Numbered from the stretch's first letter, positions 15,678-24,237 are shown. The stretch is 37,764 nt of DNA from Verrucomicrobiota bacterium (GCA_947471035.1 CANIWJ010000026.1:1-37764); one strand, 5' to 3'. Translations and numbers: made by a program. The notes: generated by a model from the sequence alone, not told the origin.

Positions 15678-16142
15678 TTATACTTGGTCTTTCTTCGCGT
15701 GTTCTTTGCCTTCAGGTGCGTCAGGACCACCGGGGCGGCGCTCGCGCATCTTGGCCACTTTGGCCTTTTGCTCGGCGGTCAGCACTGCATCAACCTGCGT
15801 TTTATACTTCTCGCGTGTCGCCTCCATGGCAGCACGGCGTTCCTCGCGGGTGGCGTCCTTGCCTAGCTCCTTTCGCTTGGCTTTCATCTCCTCTACCTCA
15901 GCGGCGAAAATCGGCTTCAACTTCGCGACTTGGTCGTCGGTCAGCCCGAGATGCTCGCGCATTTTTTCGAGGCGTTCACCGGGTTCGGGTTGCTTGGGAC
16001 GTTCGCCGCGCTCCTTGGCGGGCGACTTGCCGCCGGGGCCGGTTTCTCCATCGGGAGCAGGCTGGGCTTGGACGGAGGTCGTCAGCACTGCGCCGGCGGC
16101 CAAAAGAGCACTCAACATCAAGGCGGATACTTTGGTTTTCAT
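15678..16142 (-). CDS. Spy/CpxP-like periplasmic protein (LTxxQ motifs)
   Basis: A 154-residue secreted protein with a signal peptide ending near VQAQ (residue 27). The mature part has a Pro/Gly/Glu/Lys-rich linker, then highly charged helices carrying two LTxxQ motifs: LTDDQ (in REHLGLTDDQVAKLKPIF) and LTAEQ (in VDAVLTAEQKAKVAKM). These define the Spy/CpxP superfamily of periplasmic chaperone or stress proteins, although the overall match is weak and many Verrucomicrobia carry such small secreted proteins. ATG 16142 was chosen because the signal peptide begins there; the upstream extension has no signal character. The gene is single, followed by a strong terminator, and diverges from the metalloprotease gene. 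Confidence 0.85.
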   Translation of the reverse strand: MKTKVSALMLSALLAAGAVLTTSVQAQPAPDGETGPGGKSPAKERGERPKQPEPGERLEKMREHLGLTDDQVAKLKPIFAAEVEEMKAKRKELGKDATREERRAAMEATREKYKTQVDAVLTAEQKAKVAKMRERRPGGPDAPEGKEHAKKDQV

Positions 16143-16323
16143 GGATGATTTTCTTAACGGTTTACGATCAGGGTTTCGGGTTACAGGGGGGGAGGCAAAC
16201 CCGGGCGCCACGGGTTGCATGAAACCCAAGACGCCACGCCCCCGACTCGGTTACACGCGTTTTCCTGAATTGATCGTGTTCGCCGCCTCGCCTTTTGCTC
16301 GGCAGCTCCCCAACTTCGGAAAA

Positions 16324-16695
16324 ATGACTCTCGCCCAACGCATCGACGCCGCCACCCGCGAGGTGGAAAAAACCCGACGCCGCCTGCCCGCGCCCGTGCG
16401 CGAGTTCGCCAATAAAATCCCCGTCCACTACGAAGCCCGGCCCCCCGCGCACATTCTGGAGGAAGGCTACCCTGACGATATTCTCGGCCTTTTCGACGGC
16501 TCCGCCCACGGCGAGGAAGCCGCCCAGGATCAACCCATGCCGCCTCAAATCAGTCTCTACCTCGACAACATCTGGGCCTTCGTGGAACAAGATCGAGACG
16601 CCTTCGTGGACGAAGTCGCCGTCACCTACCTCCACGAACTCGGACACTACTTTGGTTGGGACGAAGACGATCTCGCCGCCCGCGATCTCGATTAA
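16324..16695 (+). CDS. Zincin-like metallopeptidase domain protein
   Basis: A 123-residue cytoplasmic protein with no signal peptide. It carries the zinc-metallopeptidase signature H104-E105-L-G-H108-YFGWDE near the C-terminus, within TYLHELGHYFG. HExxH with downstream Gly and acidic residues fits the small 'possible zinc metallo-peptidase' (zincin-like) family, whose members are about this length. Residues 30-90 hold typical preceding strands (IPVHYEARPP, DDILGLFDG, PPQISLYLDNIW). Substrate is unknown. ATG 16324 was chosen because the first helix starts there; the frame upstream overlaps the leader region of the divergent gene. The next gene starts 48 bases later on the same strand. Confidence 0.85.
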   Translation: MTLAQRIDAATREVEKTRRRLPAPVREFANKIPVHYEARPPAHILEEGYPDDILGLFDGSAHGEEAAQDQPMPPQISLYLDNIWAFVEQDRDAFVDEVAVTYLHELGHYFGWDEDDLAARDLD

Positions 16696-16743
16696 ATTAA
16701 CGTCTCACTTCAATCCACTCCCGCTCCCTTTTCCCTAAACATC

Positions 16744-17427
16744 ATGAAGCTCCTCCGCCCGCTCTTCGCCTTCCTTGCACTCTGTGCCGCGCCTCTGGCT
16801 CGCGCCGCCGAACCCGCTTCCAATAAACAGACTGTCCGCATCGAAACCTGCGAAGCCATCCTTCGCGAATTCCAAGCCGACCCGCAGCTCGCCATACCGG
16901 CCGAGATCCTCCGCCAAGCCCGCGCTCTCGTTATTGTTAACCAAATCAAGGGCGGCCTCATCGTCGGCCTCCAATACGGCTACGGCACCGTGCTCGCCCG
17001 CCACGCCGATGGCTCTTGGAGCATCCCCGTGCTCCTCCGCGCCGGCGAGGCCAGCCTCGGCCTCCAACTCGGCGGACAGCGCACCGAGACGATCTACGTG
17101 CTCATGGACGAACCCACCGTTCGCCGCCTCTTCGATGGCCGCATGAACATCGGGGTGGACGCCCGCGCCATCGCCGGTCCCCGCACCTACGAAGCCGAAA
17201 AGCTCAACCGCGACATCCTCACCACCCCCGTCCTCGTCTATGGCCGCAATCAGGGCTATTATGCCGGGGCCACGATCAAGACCGGCTGGATCGATCGCGA
17301 CGACCGCTCCAACTGGGATTACTACGCCACGCCCTACGTTCTACCCGAACTTCTCTACGGCAACTTCGTGACCCCGCCCCCCAGCGTACGCCCCTTCATG
17401 GATTACGTGACCGCGATCACCCGTTAA
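16744..17427 (+). CDS. Lipid-binding SYLF/Ysc84-domain secreted protein
   Basis: A 227-residue protein with a signal peptide (LFAFLALCAAPLARA, cleavage near residue 22). The rest is a SYLF (Ysc84/DUF500) domain: IPAEILRQARALVIVNQIKGG near the N-terminus, then GYGTVLARHADGSWSIPVLL, GEASLGLQLGGQRTETIYVL and MNIGVDARAIAGP. In eukaryotic members the domain binds phosphoinositides; bacterial secreted members are thought to act at the envelope. The C-terminus (about 165-227) has a Tyr-rich segment with YYAGATIKTGW. Function in this organism is unknown. It follows the metallopeptidase gene on the same strand. Confidence 0.88.
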   Translation: MKLLRPLFAFLALCAAPLARAAEPASNKQTVRIETCEAILREFQADPQLAIPAEILRQARALVIVNQIKGGLIVGLQYGYGTVLARHADGSWSIPVLLRAGEASLGLQLGGQRTETIYVLMDEPTVRRLFDGRMNIGVDARAIAGPRTYEAEKLNRDILTTPVLVYGRNQGYYAGATIKTGWIDRDDRSNWDYYATPYVLPELLYGNFVTPPPSVRPFMDYVTAITR

Positions 17428-17571
17428 ACCGGTTCCCGTCCCCTCCTCTGCGCCTCCTCCGGTGAAAATTCCGCTCCGGCCGCAGTCCACGCTTGCCAAC
17501 GCCCGGTCGCGGCGGACGGTTTCCACTCCCTGCTTCGCGTAACCTTCACGACGACCTAGACCCTCGCTCGT

Positions 17572-18051
17572 ATGGCCGGCCTACTCCGTAATATCCTCGA
17601 TCCCTCCCGCATCGCACTCGCGGTGCAATCCACCAAGCGCACCGCCGCGCTCAACGAGGTCGCACGCCAGCTCGACGGCCACCCCTTGGTCCTCAACTAC
17701 ACCGGGTTCTACAACGAACTCCTCGCCCGCGACCGGCTCGACACCACCTGCCTCGGCAACGAGATCGCCCTGCCCCACGCCCGCACCGAGCACGTCAGCG
17801 ACCTCGTCCTCGCCATCGGCCGCAGTTCTGTCGGAGTTAATTTCGAAAAAGATCAGCAGCTCGTTCGACTGCTCTTCGTACTTGGCACGCCCAAGAACAA
17901 TCCAATGGGCTACCTCCAGGTGGTATCCGTCCTCTGCAAAATCTTCAAAGACCCCGCTAACCGCGAAGCCCTGTTGTCTGCTACGACTCCGGAGCATTTC
18001 GCCTTCGTCCTTCTTGCCGCCGAGGATAAGCTCACCGCTCCGGCCGCATAA
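17572..18051 (+). CDS. PTS EIIA-type protein (PtsN/fructose family)
   Basis: A 159-residue single-domain EIIA of the mannitol/fructose/PtsN class. The phospho-accepting histidine is H69 in GNEIALPHARTE, matching the family's ALPHxR motif. Further landmarks are LVRLLFVLGTPKNNP and the helix VSVLCKIFKDPANREALL. Such stand-alone EIIA domains usually serve regulatory roles (nitrogen or potassium physiology) rather than sugar uptake, and no EIIB/EIIC is visible here. Start ATG 17572 gives the normal domain length. It lies 77 bases upstream of two CorA genes on the same strand, so a regulatory link to cation transport is possible but inferred. Confidence 0.9.
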   Translation: MAGLLRNILDPSRIALAVQSTKRTAALNEVARQLDGHPLVLNYTGFYNELLARDRLDTTCLGNEIALPHARTEHVSDLVLAIGRSSVGVNFEKDQQLVRLLFVLGTPKNNPMGYLQVVSVLCKIFKDPANREALLSATTPEHFAFVLLAAEDKLTAPAA

Positions 18052-18128
18052 GGCCGGTCGAACCTTCGATCGACCCGCGCCGTCTGCGCCGACTCCGCAA
18101 CCAGCCAAGCGCCCAGCTCGCCCGCCGC

Positions 18129-19097
18129 ATGATTCAATCTTTTATCTTCAGCGAAGGAAAAGTCGTCGGCCGCGACCTCGAACTCGAAGCCCTGCGACTC
18201 GTGCGCGGCGACAAAGGCCTCATCCTCTGGGTAAACCTCTTCAACCCCACTCCCGAGGAAACCAAAGCCATCCTCGAAGGCGTTTTCCAGTTTCACCCCC
18301 TCGCCATCGAGGACTGCGTCGCCCCCTCGTCCCTGCCCAAAGTCGAAGACTACGAGGACTACCTCTTCCTCGTCATGCACGCGGTGGATTTCAACCGCAC
18401 CGACAAATTCACCACCACCGAGCTCAATCTCTTCCTCGGCCGCGAATTTCTCGTCACTTTTCACCCCACGCCCCTTAAATCCGTCGCCTCTGTGCTGGAT
18501 CGTTGCGCCAAGGCCACCGGCATCGTCGCCCGCGGCCCCGACCGGCTCGCTCACCTCGTGCTCGATGCCTTGGTGGACAACTACAAACCCGTCACCGACG
18601 AATTCCGCACCGAGCTTGAAGAAATTGAGGCCGACGTGCTCTCCGGCGACGCCCACGACCTCACCGTGCGCCTGCTCGGCGTGCGCACCGAGCTCAACAC
18701 CCTTCGCGCCGCCGTCCGCCCCCAACGCGAAGTCGCCGCCCGCCTCGCCCACGGCGAATCCAAACTCATCCGCCCGGTGATGTTGCCCTACTTCCGCGAC
18801 CTGCGCGACAACCTAGTGCGCATCGAGGAGACCGCCACCACCCACGCCGACCAACTCCTCATCTCATTCGATCTGCACCTCAGCCGTTCCGACTTCGAGG
18901 CCAACGAAGGCATCAAAGTGCTCACCGCCCTGACCGCCATAAGCCTGCCCGCTACGTTGGTTTCCACTTGGTATGGTATGAATTTCGCCCACATGCCTGA
19001 GCTCGACGGTCGATGGTCTTACCCGTTGGTCGGCGCTATCACCCTCGCCCTTACCTACCTAGTTTACCGCTGGTGCAAACGCCGGGGATTGATCTGA
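18129..19097 (+). CDS. corA: CorA-family divalent-cation channel (copy 1)
   Basis: A 322-residue CorA-type magnesium/cobalt channel: a long cytoplasmic N-terminal domain (containing HPLAIEDCVAPSSLPKVEDY and LFLVMHAVDF), a long stalk helix (about residues 140-255), and two C-terminal transmembrane helices joined by the GMN selectivity motif within YGMNFAHMPEL. It ends in a basic tail (RWCKRRGLI), as the family requires. It functions as a pentamer in the inner membrane. The neighbour at 19119 is a close paralogue arranged in tandem. Transport specificity (Mg, Co, Ni or Zn) cannot be read from sequence alone. Confidence 0.93.
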   Translation: MIQSFIFSEGKVVGRDLELEALRLVRGDKGLILWVNLFNPTPEETKAILEGVFQFHPLAIEDCVAPSSLPKVEDYEDYLFLVMHAVDFNRTDKFTTTELNLFLGREFLVTFHPTPLKSVASVLDRCAKATGIVARGPDRLAHLVLDALVDNYKPVTDEFRTELEEIEADVLSGDAHDLTVRLLGVRTELNTLRAAVRPQREVAARLAHGESKLIRPVMLPYFRDLRDNLVRIEETATTHADQLLISFDLHLSRSDFEANEGIKVLTALTAISLPATLVSTWYGMNFAHMPELDGRWSYPLVGAITLALTYLVYRWCKRRGLI

Positions 19098-19118
19098 GCG
19101 CGTCCTCGCACACCCGCC

Positions 19119-20096
19119 ATGATCACCACCTTGGTTTATCGCGACCACCGTTTCTCGGCGCAGAACCCGCCGCCGGAAACGCTCGCGACCCTGCGCACCG
19201 AACCCGGCGTGATGCTATGGGTCGATCTTAGCGCACCAAGCAACGAGGAGACCACCGCCATTCTCGAAACGCTTTTCGCCATCCACCCGGTAGTTATCGA
19301 AGACTGCGCCACCCATTCGCACTTCCCCAAACTCGACGCCTTCGACGATTACCTGCACCTCGTGATGCACGCGGTGGATTATTCCAAGACCGACAAGTTT
19401 TCGACCACCGACCTCGATCTGATTCTGGGAAAAAACTTCCTCATCACTTTCCACCGCCAACCGCTGCGCCTCGTGCAACAGGTGCTCGAACGCTACACCC
19501 GCACCGGCCACGGCGCCCCTTCGGTGCGCGGTCCCGACCGCTTCGCCCACACGCTACTCGACCAACTGGTTGAGGCCTACAAACCCGCGCTCGACGAACT
19601 GCGCCGGGATCTGGAAGGCATCGAAGAATCCGTGCTCGGCCACGCCTCGCCCAAAGAACTGTTTCCCCAAGTCGTCGCCCTGCGCAAGGATCTCGCCACC
19701 CTGCGCCAGATCGTCCGCCCGCAACGCGCCGTCGCCGCCGAACTCGCGCAAGGCAAACCCGGCTTTCTCCGGCCCATCCTCCTGCCTTACCTGCGCGACC
19801 TCGCGGAAGATTTCGCCCGCATCGAACACCAAGCCGCCGCCTGGGGCGACCAACTGATTCTCAGCTTCCGCGTTTACCTCAACAAATCCTCCCACGAGGC
19901 CAACGAGGGCATCAAAGTACTCACTGGTATCACCGCCGCCACCACGCCCCCGCTCATAATAGGAAGCTGGTTCGGTATGAACTTTCACCTCATGCCCGAG
20001 CTGGCTCAGCCGTGGACCTATCCCGCCGCCGCCGCCCTGACCCTGCTCTCGACCGCCGCCTTGATGCTTTATTTGCGCCGTCGAGGGTGGCTGTAG
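19119..20096 (+). CDS. corA: CorA-family divalent-cation channel (copy 2, tandem paralogue)
   Basis: A 325-residue CorA-type channel, arranged exactly like the preceding gene: IHPVVIEDCATHSHFPKLDAF, then LHLVMHAVDYSKTDKFSTTD, a stalk helix region with LAQGKPGFLRPILLPYLRDL, and the selectivity motif in FGMNFHLMPEL between two transmembrane helices, ending in RRRGWL. The two copies align along their whole length without large gaps, about half identical by eye. The 21-base gap to copy 1 indicates one transcript. They could form hetero-pentamers or have different ion preference or affinity; the sequence does not say which. Confidence 0.93.
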   Translation: MITTLVYRDHRFSAQNPPPETLATLRTEPGVMLWVDLSAPSNEETTAILETLFAIHPVVIEDCATHSHFPKLDAFDDYLHLVMHAVDYSKTDKFSTTDLDLILGKNFLITFHRQPLRLVQQVLERYTRTGHGAPSVRGPDRFAHTLLDQLVEAYKPALDELRRDLEGIEESVLGHASPKELFPQVVALRKDLATLRQIVRPQRAVAAELAQGKPGFLRPILLPYLRDLAEDFARIEHQAAAWGDQLILSFRVYLNKSSHEANEGIKVLTGITAATTPPLIIGSWFGMNFHLMPELAQPWTYPAAAALTLLSTAALMLYLRRRGWL

Positions 20097-20130
20097 TTTT
20101 TCGGCCCAAACCAAAGCAAAACCATCCGCG

Positions 20131-21006
20131 CTACCTTACCCCCCACGGATCGGGCACACCCGTCTCGGCGCACAACGCACGCGTGACCGTAGCGATTCGG
20201 GCGCTAAACATCATGCCGTCGAAATTGGGCAGATCCGCCTCCTGGAAAATCGCATTGGTCACCACGCACGCATCGCTCTCGACCCCTAGACTGTAGTCCG
20301 TCATCGCGACCAATGTCTTGGCAACCTGCAGGAGAGCACCCCAGCGCCGAGTCGCCTCCGCCGAGGCCGAGGCGGGATCGTATTGGCAAGCGACGACGTC
20401 GGCAAAAACCGGATTGAGCCCCCAGTGCTGTAAAATCAGCGCCCCGGCCTCCGCCTGGTTCCAGCCCAGCTGCGCGCGCTCCCAGGCCAGAACATCCGCG
20501 ATCTGGGGCAGATCTGCACCGCAAGCCGGCAGGCCGCGCGCATCGGACAAACGCTGCAAAAGGATACGCCCCAGATTGGCGAGCAGACCCAGCGTGTATC
20601 CTGTGTTGGCGTCGAGCTTAGCCTCCTTGGCGAGCAACTCCATCGTCACCGCCGTCGCCACCGAGTTATACAAAAGCCTGCCTGCCGAGATGCGATACAA
20701 GGGCAAATCCTGCTCACACAGCTTGGCCGTGATGGTGGCGCAAGTGATGCGATACGCCTCGGAAAGCCCGAGCCAAACAATGGCCTTTTCAATGCTGTTT
20801 ACCGTCACGCCACGACTATAGCTCGCGGTGTTGGCCAGTCGTAACAGGCGCGTGCATATCGCCACGTCCATCGACATCAGCTTTACCACCCGTCCGTGGT
20901 CGATTTCCGGTTCATTCAACGCCTCGTACAGCGCATTGATCAACGCACTCGCCGTAGCCAGCCGCGCCGCCGCCGCTTTGAGCAATGTAAGGTTATCGGC
21001 CTGCAT
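20131..21006 (-). CDS. HDOD-domain signalling protein
   Basis: A 291-residue cytoplasmic protein that is essentially one HDOD domain, the HD-related output domain that binds nucleotide-type signals or proteins in bacterial signalling. Seen: ALYEALNEPEIDHGRVVKLMSMDVAICTRLLRLANTASYSRG at the N-terminus with the ANTASYSR segment typical of HDOD, SIEKAIVWLGLSEAYRI, and GLLANLGRILLQ in place of the catalytic HD pair. No receiver or output domain is fused. It starts at ATG 21006 behind a promoter candidate. It has no obvious operon partner. Confidence 0.88.
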   Translation of the reverse strand: MQADNLTLLKAAAARLATASALINALYEALNEPEIDHGRVVKLMSMDVAICTRLLRLANTASYSRGVTVNSIEKAIVWLGLSEAYRITCATITAKLCEQDLPLYRISAGRLLYNSVATAVTMELLAKEAKLDANTGYTLGLLANLGRILLQRLSDARGLPACGADLPQIADVLAWERAQLGWNQAEAGALILQHWGLNPVFADVVACQYDPASASAEATRRWGALLQVAKTLVAMTDYSLGVESDACVVTNAIFQEADLPNFDGMMFSARIATVTRALCAETGVPDPWGVR

Positions 21007-21087
21007 GTTGATCGGGCGGTAGATTGGACGTGAGCGACTACTTCCACCTTAATAAAAATTAGGAAGATATCGCCCATAGTTAAAGGG

Positions 21088-21131
21088 TTTTATTAGTAAC
21101 AGGTTAAAACGGTCAAAGTTCCTGGAACTTT
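21088..21131 (-). promoter_or_regulatory. Promoter with overlapping palindromic operator candidate for the HDOD gene
   Basis: On the minus strand TTGACC (21116-21111) is followed by an AT-rich TAATAAAA (21095-21088), with 15 to 17 bases between depending on the -10 chosen. The perfect 17-base palindrome AAAGTTCC-A-GGAACTTT (21131-21115) ends inside the -35 box. This is the usual geometry of a repressor operator. The HDOD start codon lies about 80 bases downstream. Confidence 0.45.
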
Positions 21132-21173
21132 AGCGCTATCTGTGGCGCGGTCGCTGAAACGGCCATAATACGC

Positions 21174-21341
21174 TCAAGCCCCAAAGCGGCGATGCAACCA
21201 CCACCCCAGCCAGCAGCCCGCCATCGCGCCCACGCCACTCCAGATAAACGACCAGAAAAAATCACACCCCAGCGCATCCGCGCCATAACCCAGCGCGCCG
21301 CTCAGCACGGTCGAAAACACGAATATAAAGAGTTTGAGCAT
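21174..21341 (-). CDS. Very small membrane protein
   Basis: A 55-residue protein with one or two hydrophobic segments (LFIFVFSTVLSGALGYGAD and FIWSGVGAMAGCWLGWWL) and a basic C-terminus HRRFGA. The pattern of glycines within the second segment suggests tight helix packing. The frame stays open upstream to 21410, but that extension is basic and reads like non-coding sequence, so ATG 21341 is preferred. It diverges from the methyltransferase gene at 21437. No family is recognised. The hydrophobicity is convincing enough to list it; the length makes it uncertain. Confidence 0.5.
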   Translation of the reverse strand: MLKLFIFVFSTVLSGALGYGADALGCDFFWSFIWSGVGAMAGCWLGWWLHRRFGA

Positions 21342-21436
21342 AACCGAGAGTGGGATGCCGCCGCGGCAACATGGCCTCGCCACACCAAGGTGACTCCGTC
21401 GTTTGCGCAAACCCCTTCCTTCCGCACCCTGCCTGC

Positions 21437-22081
21437 ATGAAGCGTATATTAACCCCGGAGTTGCTCGATTCGCTTCCCCCCGACTCCCCCGAGGCCCGCC
21501 GCAGTCGCCGCGATCTAATGCGTATAAATCGAATCATGGGGAATACCGCATGGTTTATCCGCACTGCCCCTCCCCTTGCCAGGACCGGCGAACGCGCGCT
21601 TGAACTGGGGTCGGGTGACGGACGCCTCGCCCTGCGCTTAAACACCGCCGGGCTCCCCACCGATGCGCTCGACCAATTCCCCGCTCCCGCCGACTGGCCC
21701 GCCTCCGCCCGCTGGCAAGCCTTCGATCTGCGCACCTTCCCCGCATGGAGTGAATACCCCATCGTCGTCGGCAACCTGATCCTGCATCATCTCACCGTGC
21801 CCGAGCTGGCCGCCTTGGGCGACCGGCTTGCCCCCTACGCCCGCGTGCTCCTCTTTAACGAACCATTCCGCCACCACCGTACCCGCCTCCTCTGGGCGTT
21901 CGCCGCGCCCCTTGGCGGAGCCAGCCCTGTCACCCGCCACGACGGACGCGTGAGCATCGAAGCCGGCTTTCGCGGTGACGAACTCCCCCTCGCCTTGCAC
22001 CTCAACCCCGACCGCTGGCAGTGGCGGATAACGACCACCGTGTTCGGTGCCTACCGGATGGTCGCCCTACGCCGCCCATGA
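21437..22081 (+). CDS. Class I SAM-dependent methyltransferase (polyketide cluster)
   Basis: A 214-residue Rossmann-fold methyltransferase. Motif I is ALELGSGDGRLALRL (residues about 54-68), followed by acidic residue DALDQFP and the post-motif strand IVVGNLILHHLTVPEL, then VLLFNEPFRH. The first residues (MKRILTPELLDSLPPDSPEA) resemble small UbiE/arsenite-type methyltransferases found beside type III polyketide synthases. The stop overlaps the next gene's start by four bases (ATGA), so it is translationally coupled to the oxidoreductase. The likely substrate is the aromatic or pyrone product of the cluster, to which it would add an O- or C-methyl group; this is inference. The start was chosen at ATG 21437, since upstream residues are not protein-like. 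Confidence 0.88.
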   Translation: MKRILTPELLDSLPPDSPEARRSRRDLMRINRIMGNTAWFIRTAPPLARTGERALELGSGDGRLALRLNTAGLPTDALDQFPAPADWPASARWQAFDLRTFPAWSEYPIVVGNLILHHLTVPELAALGDRLAPYARVLLFNEPFRHHRTRLLWAFAAPLGGASPVTRHDGRVSIEAGFRGDELPLALHLNPDRWQWRITTTVFGAYRMVALRRP

Positions 22082-23160
22082 CAGCCCCACCCGCCACCAG
22101 CCACGACAGGGCAAATGCCCGACCCGTCGTCATCCTCGGCGGCGGACTGACCGGACTCTCGCTGGGACTCGCCCTGCGCCGCGCTGCCGTGCCCGTGACC
22201 CTGCACGAAGCGGGGGATTATCCACGTCACCGCGTCTGCGGAGAATTCATCGCCGGACTCGACGCCCGCACCATCCAACGTCTGGAACTCGCGCCCTTTT
22301 TAGCCGACGCCCGCCAGCACACCCAGGTCGCCTGGTATCACCGCGCCACCTTGCGCAGTCGCCATACTTTGCCCGCGCCCGCTCTGGCCATCGACCGCCA
22401 CCGGCTTGACCAGCGACTCGCCACCGCCTTTCTCGCCGCCGGCGGCACGCTCCTGACCCGCTCCCGTCACACTTTAACCGAGGATGCCCCCGGACACGTC
22501 TTTGCCCACGGTCGGCGACCCGCTGCGAATTCCCCTTGGTTGGGCCTTAAATGCCACGCCCGTGGCATTCCCCTGAACTCCGACCTCGAAATGCATCTGG
22601 GCACACGCGCCTACGTCGGCCTCTGCGCCTTGGATAATGGCTGGATAAACGTTTCCGGTCTTTTCCATCAGCGCACCGTCGTGGCCGAGGACCGTGCCTC
22701 CATCCTGCCCGCTTATCTGCGCAGTGCCGGCCTCACCACCCTCGCCAATCGACTGGCCGCCGCCGAAATCGCGCCCGCCTCGCATTGCGCCATAGCCGGA
22801 CTGGACTTTGGCCGTCCGCCCAACCGCGCCTGCCCTGCCACCTCGTCAGCCGGACTGCGCCTTGGCCTTGGAGATTCCGTGACCCCCATTCCGCCCTTCA
22901 CCGGCAACGGCATGGCCATGGCCTTTCAGTCGGCCGCACTCGCCCTCGATCCACTGCTGGCTTGGACCCGGGGCGCGGCCGAATGGCCCGCAACCGTCGC
23001 CACCATCCAACACCGGCTGCGTAGACATTTCCGCACCCGCCTAGCCACCGCCCGCCTGCTCCACCCCGCACTCCTGCACCCCGCCGGTCAACGCACCCTA
23101 ACCACTTTAGCCCACGCGGGCCTGCTGCCCTTCAACCGACTCTACCGGCTCCTCCACTGA
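22078..23160 (+). CDS. FAD-dependent oxidoreductase (geranylgeranyl-reductase/UbiH-like)
   Basis: A 360-residue flavoprotein. The N-terminal dinucleotide-binding loop is VVILGGGLTGLSLGLALR (GxGxxG at residues 21-26). Then come HEAGDYPRHRVCGEFIAG, the PR..CGE segment seen in geranylgeranyl reductase and tryptophan-halogenase relatives, and the second FAD-contact region GLRLGLGDSVTPIPPFTGNGMAMAF. It probably hydroxylates, oxidises or reduces the polyketide product. It overlaps the methyltransferase stop by four bases and its own stop overlaps the synthase start by one (TGATG), so the three genes form one coupled operon. Confidence 0.88.
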   Translation: MTAPPATSHDRANARPVVILGGGLTGLSLGLALRRAAVPVTLHEAGDYPRHRVCGEFIAGLDARTIQRLELAPFLADARQHTQVAWYHRATLRSRHTLPAPALAIDRHRLDQRLATAFLAAGGTLLTRSRHTLTEDAPGHVFAHGRRPAANSPWLGLKCHARGIPLNSDLEMHLGTRAYVGLCALDNGWINVSGLFHQRTVVAEDRASILPAYLRSAGLTTLANRLAAAEIAPASHCAIAGLDFGRPPNRACPATSSAGLRLGLGDSVTPIPPFTGNGMAMAFQSAALALDPLLAWTRGAAEWPATVATIQHRLRRHFRTRLATARLLHPALLHPAGQRTLTTLAHAGLLPFNRLYRLLH

Positions 23161-24218
23161 TGTATCTTCAGGCCCTCACCACTGCGGTTCCCTCCGCTCG
23201 CTACACCCAGCAGGAATGCTGGCAAATGATTGCCGCCTCGCCCGTCCGCCCGCTCCTCGCCCGCCGTTCCGTTCTAGTCCTTCAATCCATCCTCAACGGC
23301 GACAGCGGCATCGCATCCCGCCATTTCGCCGCCGCTCCCATTGACCAGGTGTTCACCGCCTCGGCGGATACCTTGAACGAAATCTTCCGGCGCGAAGCCC
23401 CCTTGCTGGCCGGGCGTGCCCTCGCTACCGCCCTGGCCCAGGCCGGCCTGCACGCCGATCAACTCGACGCGCTCATCGTCTGCACCTGCACCGGTTATCT
23501 TTGCCCCGGCGTGAGCAGCTACGTCGCCGAACAGCTTGGGCTCCGCCCGAATGCCTATTTGCAAGACCTCGTCGGCCTGGGCTGCGGCGCAGCCATTCCC
23601 ACCCTGCGCTCCGCCCAAGGCGTGCTCGCCGCCCACCCCGGTGCCACCGTGGCCTGCATCGCGGTCGAAATCTGCTCCGCCGCCTTCTACCTCGACGATG
23701 ATCAAGGTGTTCTCATCAGCTCCTGCCTCTTCGGCGACGGTGCCGCCGCCAGCATCTGGCGCGCAACCCCGCCCAAGATCGGCCCGCACGCCGCCACCCC
23801 CCTCCTGATCGGTGGCTTCGACACCCATCACGACCCCGCCGCGCGCGATCAAATCCGCTTCGAGCAACGCGACGGCAAACTGCGCAACCGCCTCACCGCC
23901 GCCGTGCCCGCCCTCGCCGCCGCCACCGTGGCGCGACTCCTCGCCACCGAGACCGCCGCGCGCGGCACCCCCGCCCGCATCCTCGCCCACCCCGGCGGAC
24001 GCGACGTGCTCGACGCCCTCGAAGCCGCCCTGCCCGGCCACCGGCTAAACTCCAGCCGACGCGTCCTCCGCGACTATGGCAACATGAGCAGCCCGTCGGT
24101 GCTGTTTGCCCTCGCCGACGCCCTCGCTGAAGGCCCGCCCGATTCCGCCGCTGACTGCTGGCTGGTCGCCTTCGGCGCTGGCTTCTCCGCCCATTCCTGC
24201 CGCCTCACCCAGGCGTGA
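23160..24218 (+). CDS. Type III polyketide synthase (chalcone-synthase-like)
   Basis: A 352-residue iterative ketosynthase that extends an acyl-CoA starter with malonyl-CoA, without an acyl-carrier protein. The catalytic triad is visible: C142 in VGLGCGAAIP, H277 in ILAHPGGRDV and N308 in YGNMSSPSVLF, all at the spacing of the chalcone/stilbene synthase fold. Other matches are ADQLDALIVCTCTGY and SSCLFGDGAAASI. Bacterial relatives make alkylresorcinols, alkylpyrones or 1,3,6,8-tetrahydroxynaphthalene. The starter cannot be predicted. Coupled to the oxidoreductase and methyltransferase, it suggests a methylated, redox-modified phenolic or pyrone lipid or pigment. Confidence 0.92.
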   Translation: MYLQALTTAVPSARYTQQECWQMIAASPVRPLLARRSVLVLQSILNGDSGIASRHFAAAPIDQVFTASADTLNEIFRREAPLLAGRALATALAQAGLHADQLDALIVCTCTGYLCPGVSSYVAEQLGLRPNAYLQDLVGLGCGAAIPTLRSAQGVLAAHPGATVACIAVEICSAAFYLDDDQGVLISSCLFGDGAAASIWRATPPKIGPHAATPLLIGGFDTHHDPAARDQIRFEQRDGKLRNRLTAAVPALAAATVARLLATETAARGTPARILAHPGGRDVLDALEAALPGHRLNSSRRVLRDYGNMSSPSVLFALADALAEGPPDSAADCWLVAFGAGFSAHSCRLTQA

Positions 24219-24237
24219 TCGCAGCCGCGCGCCGCGC

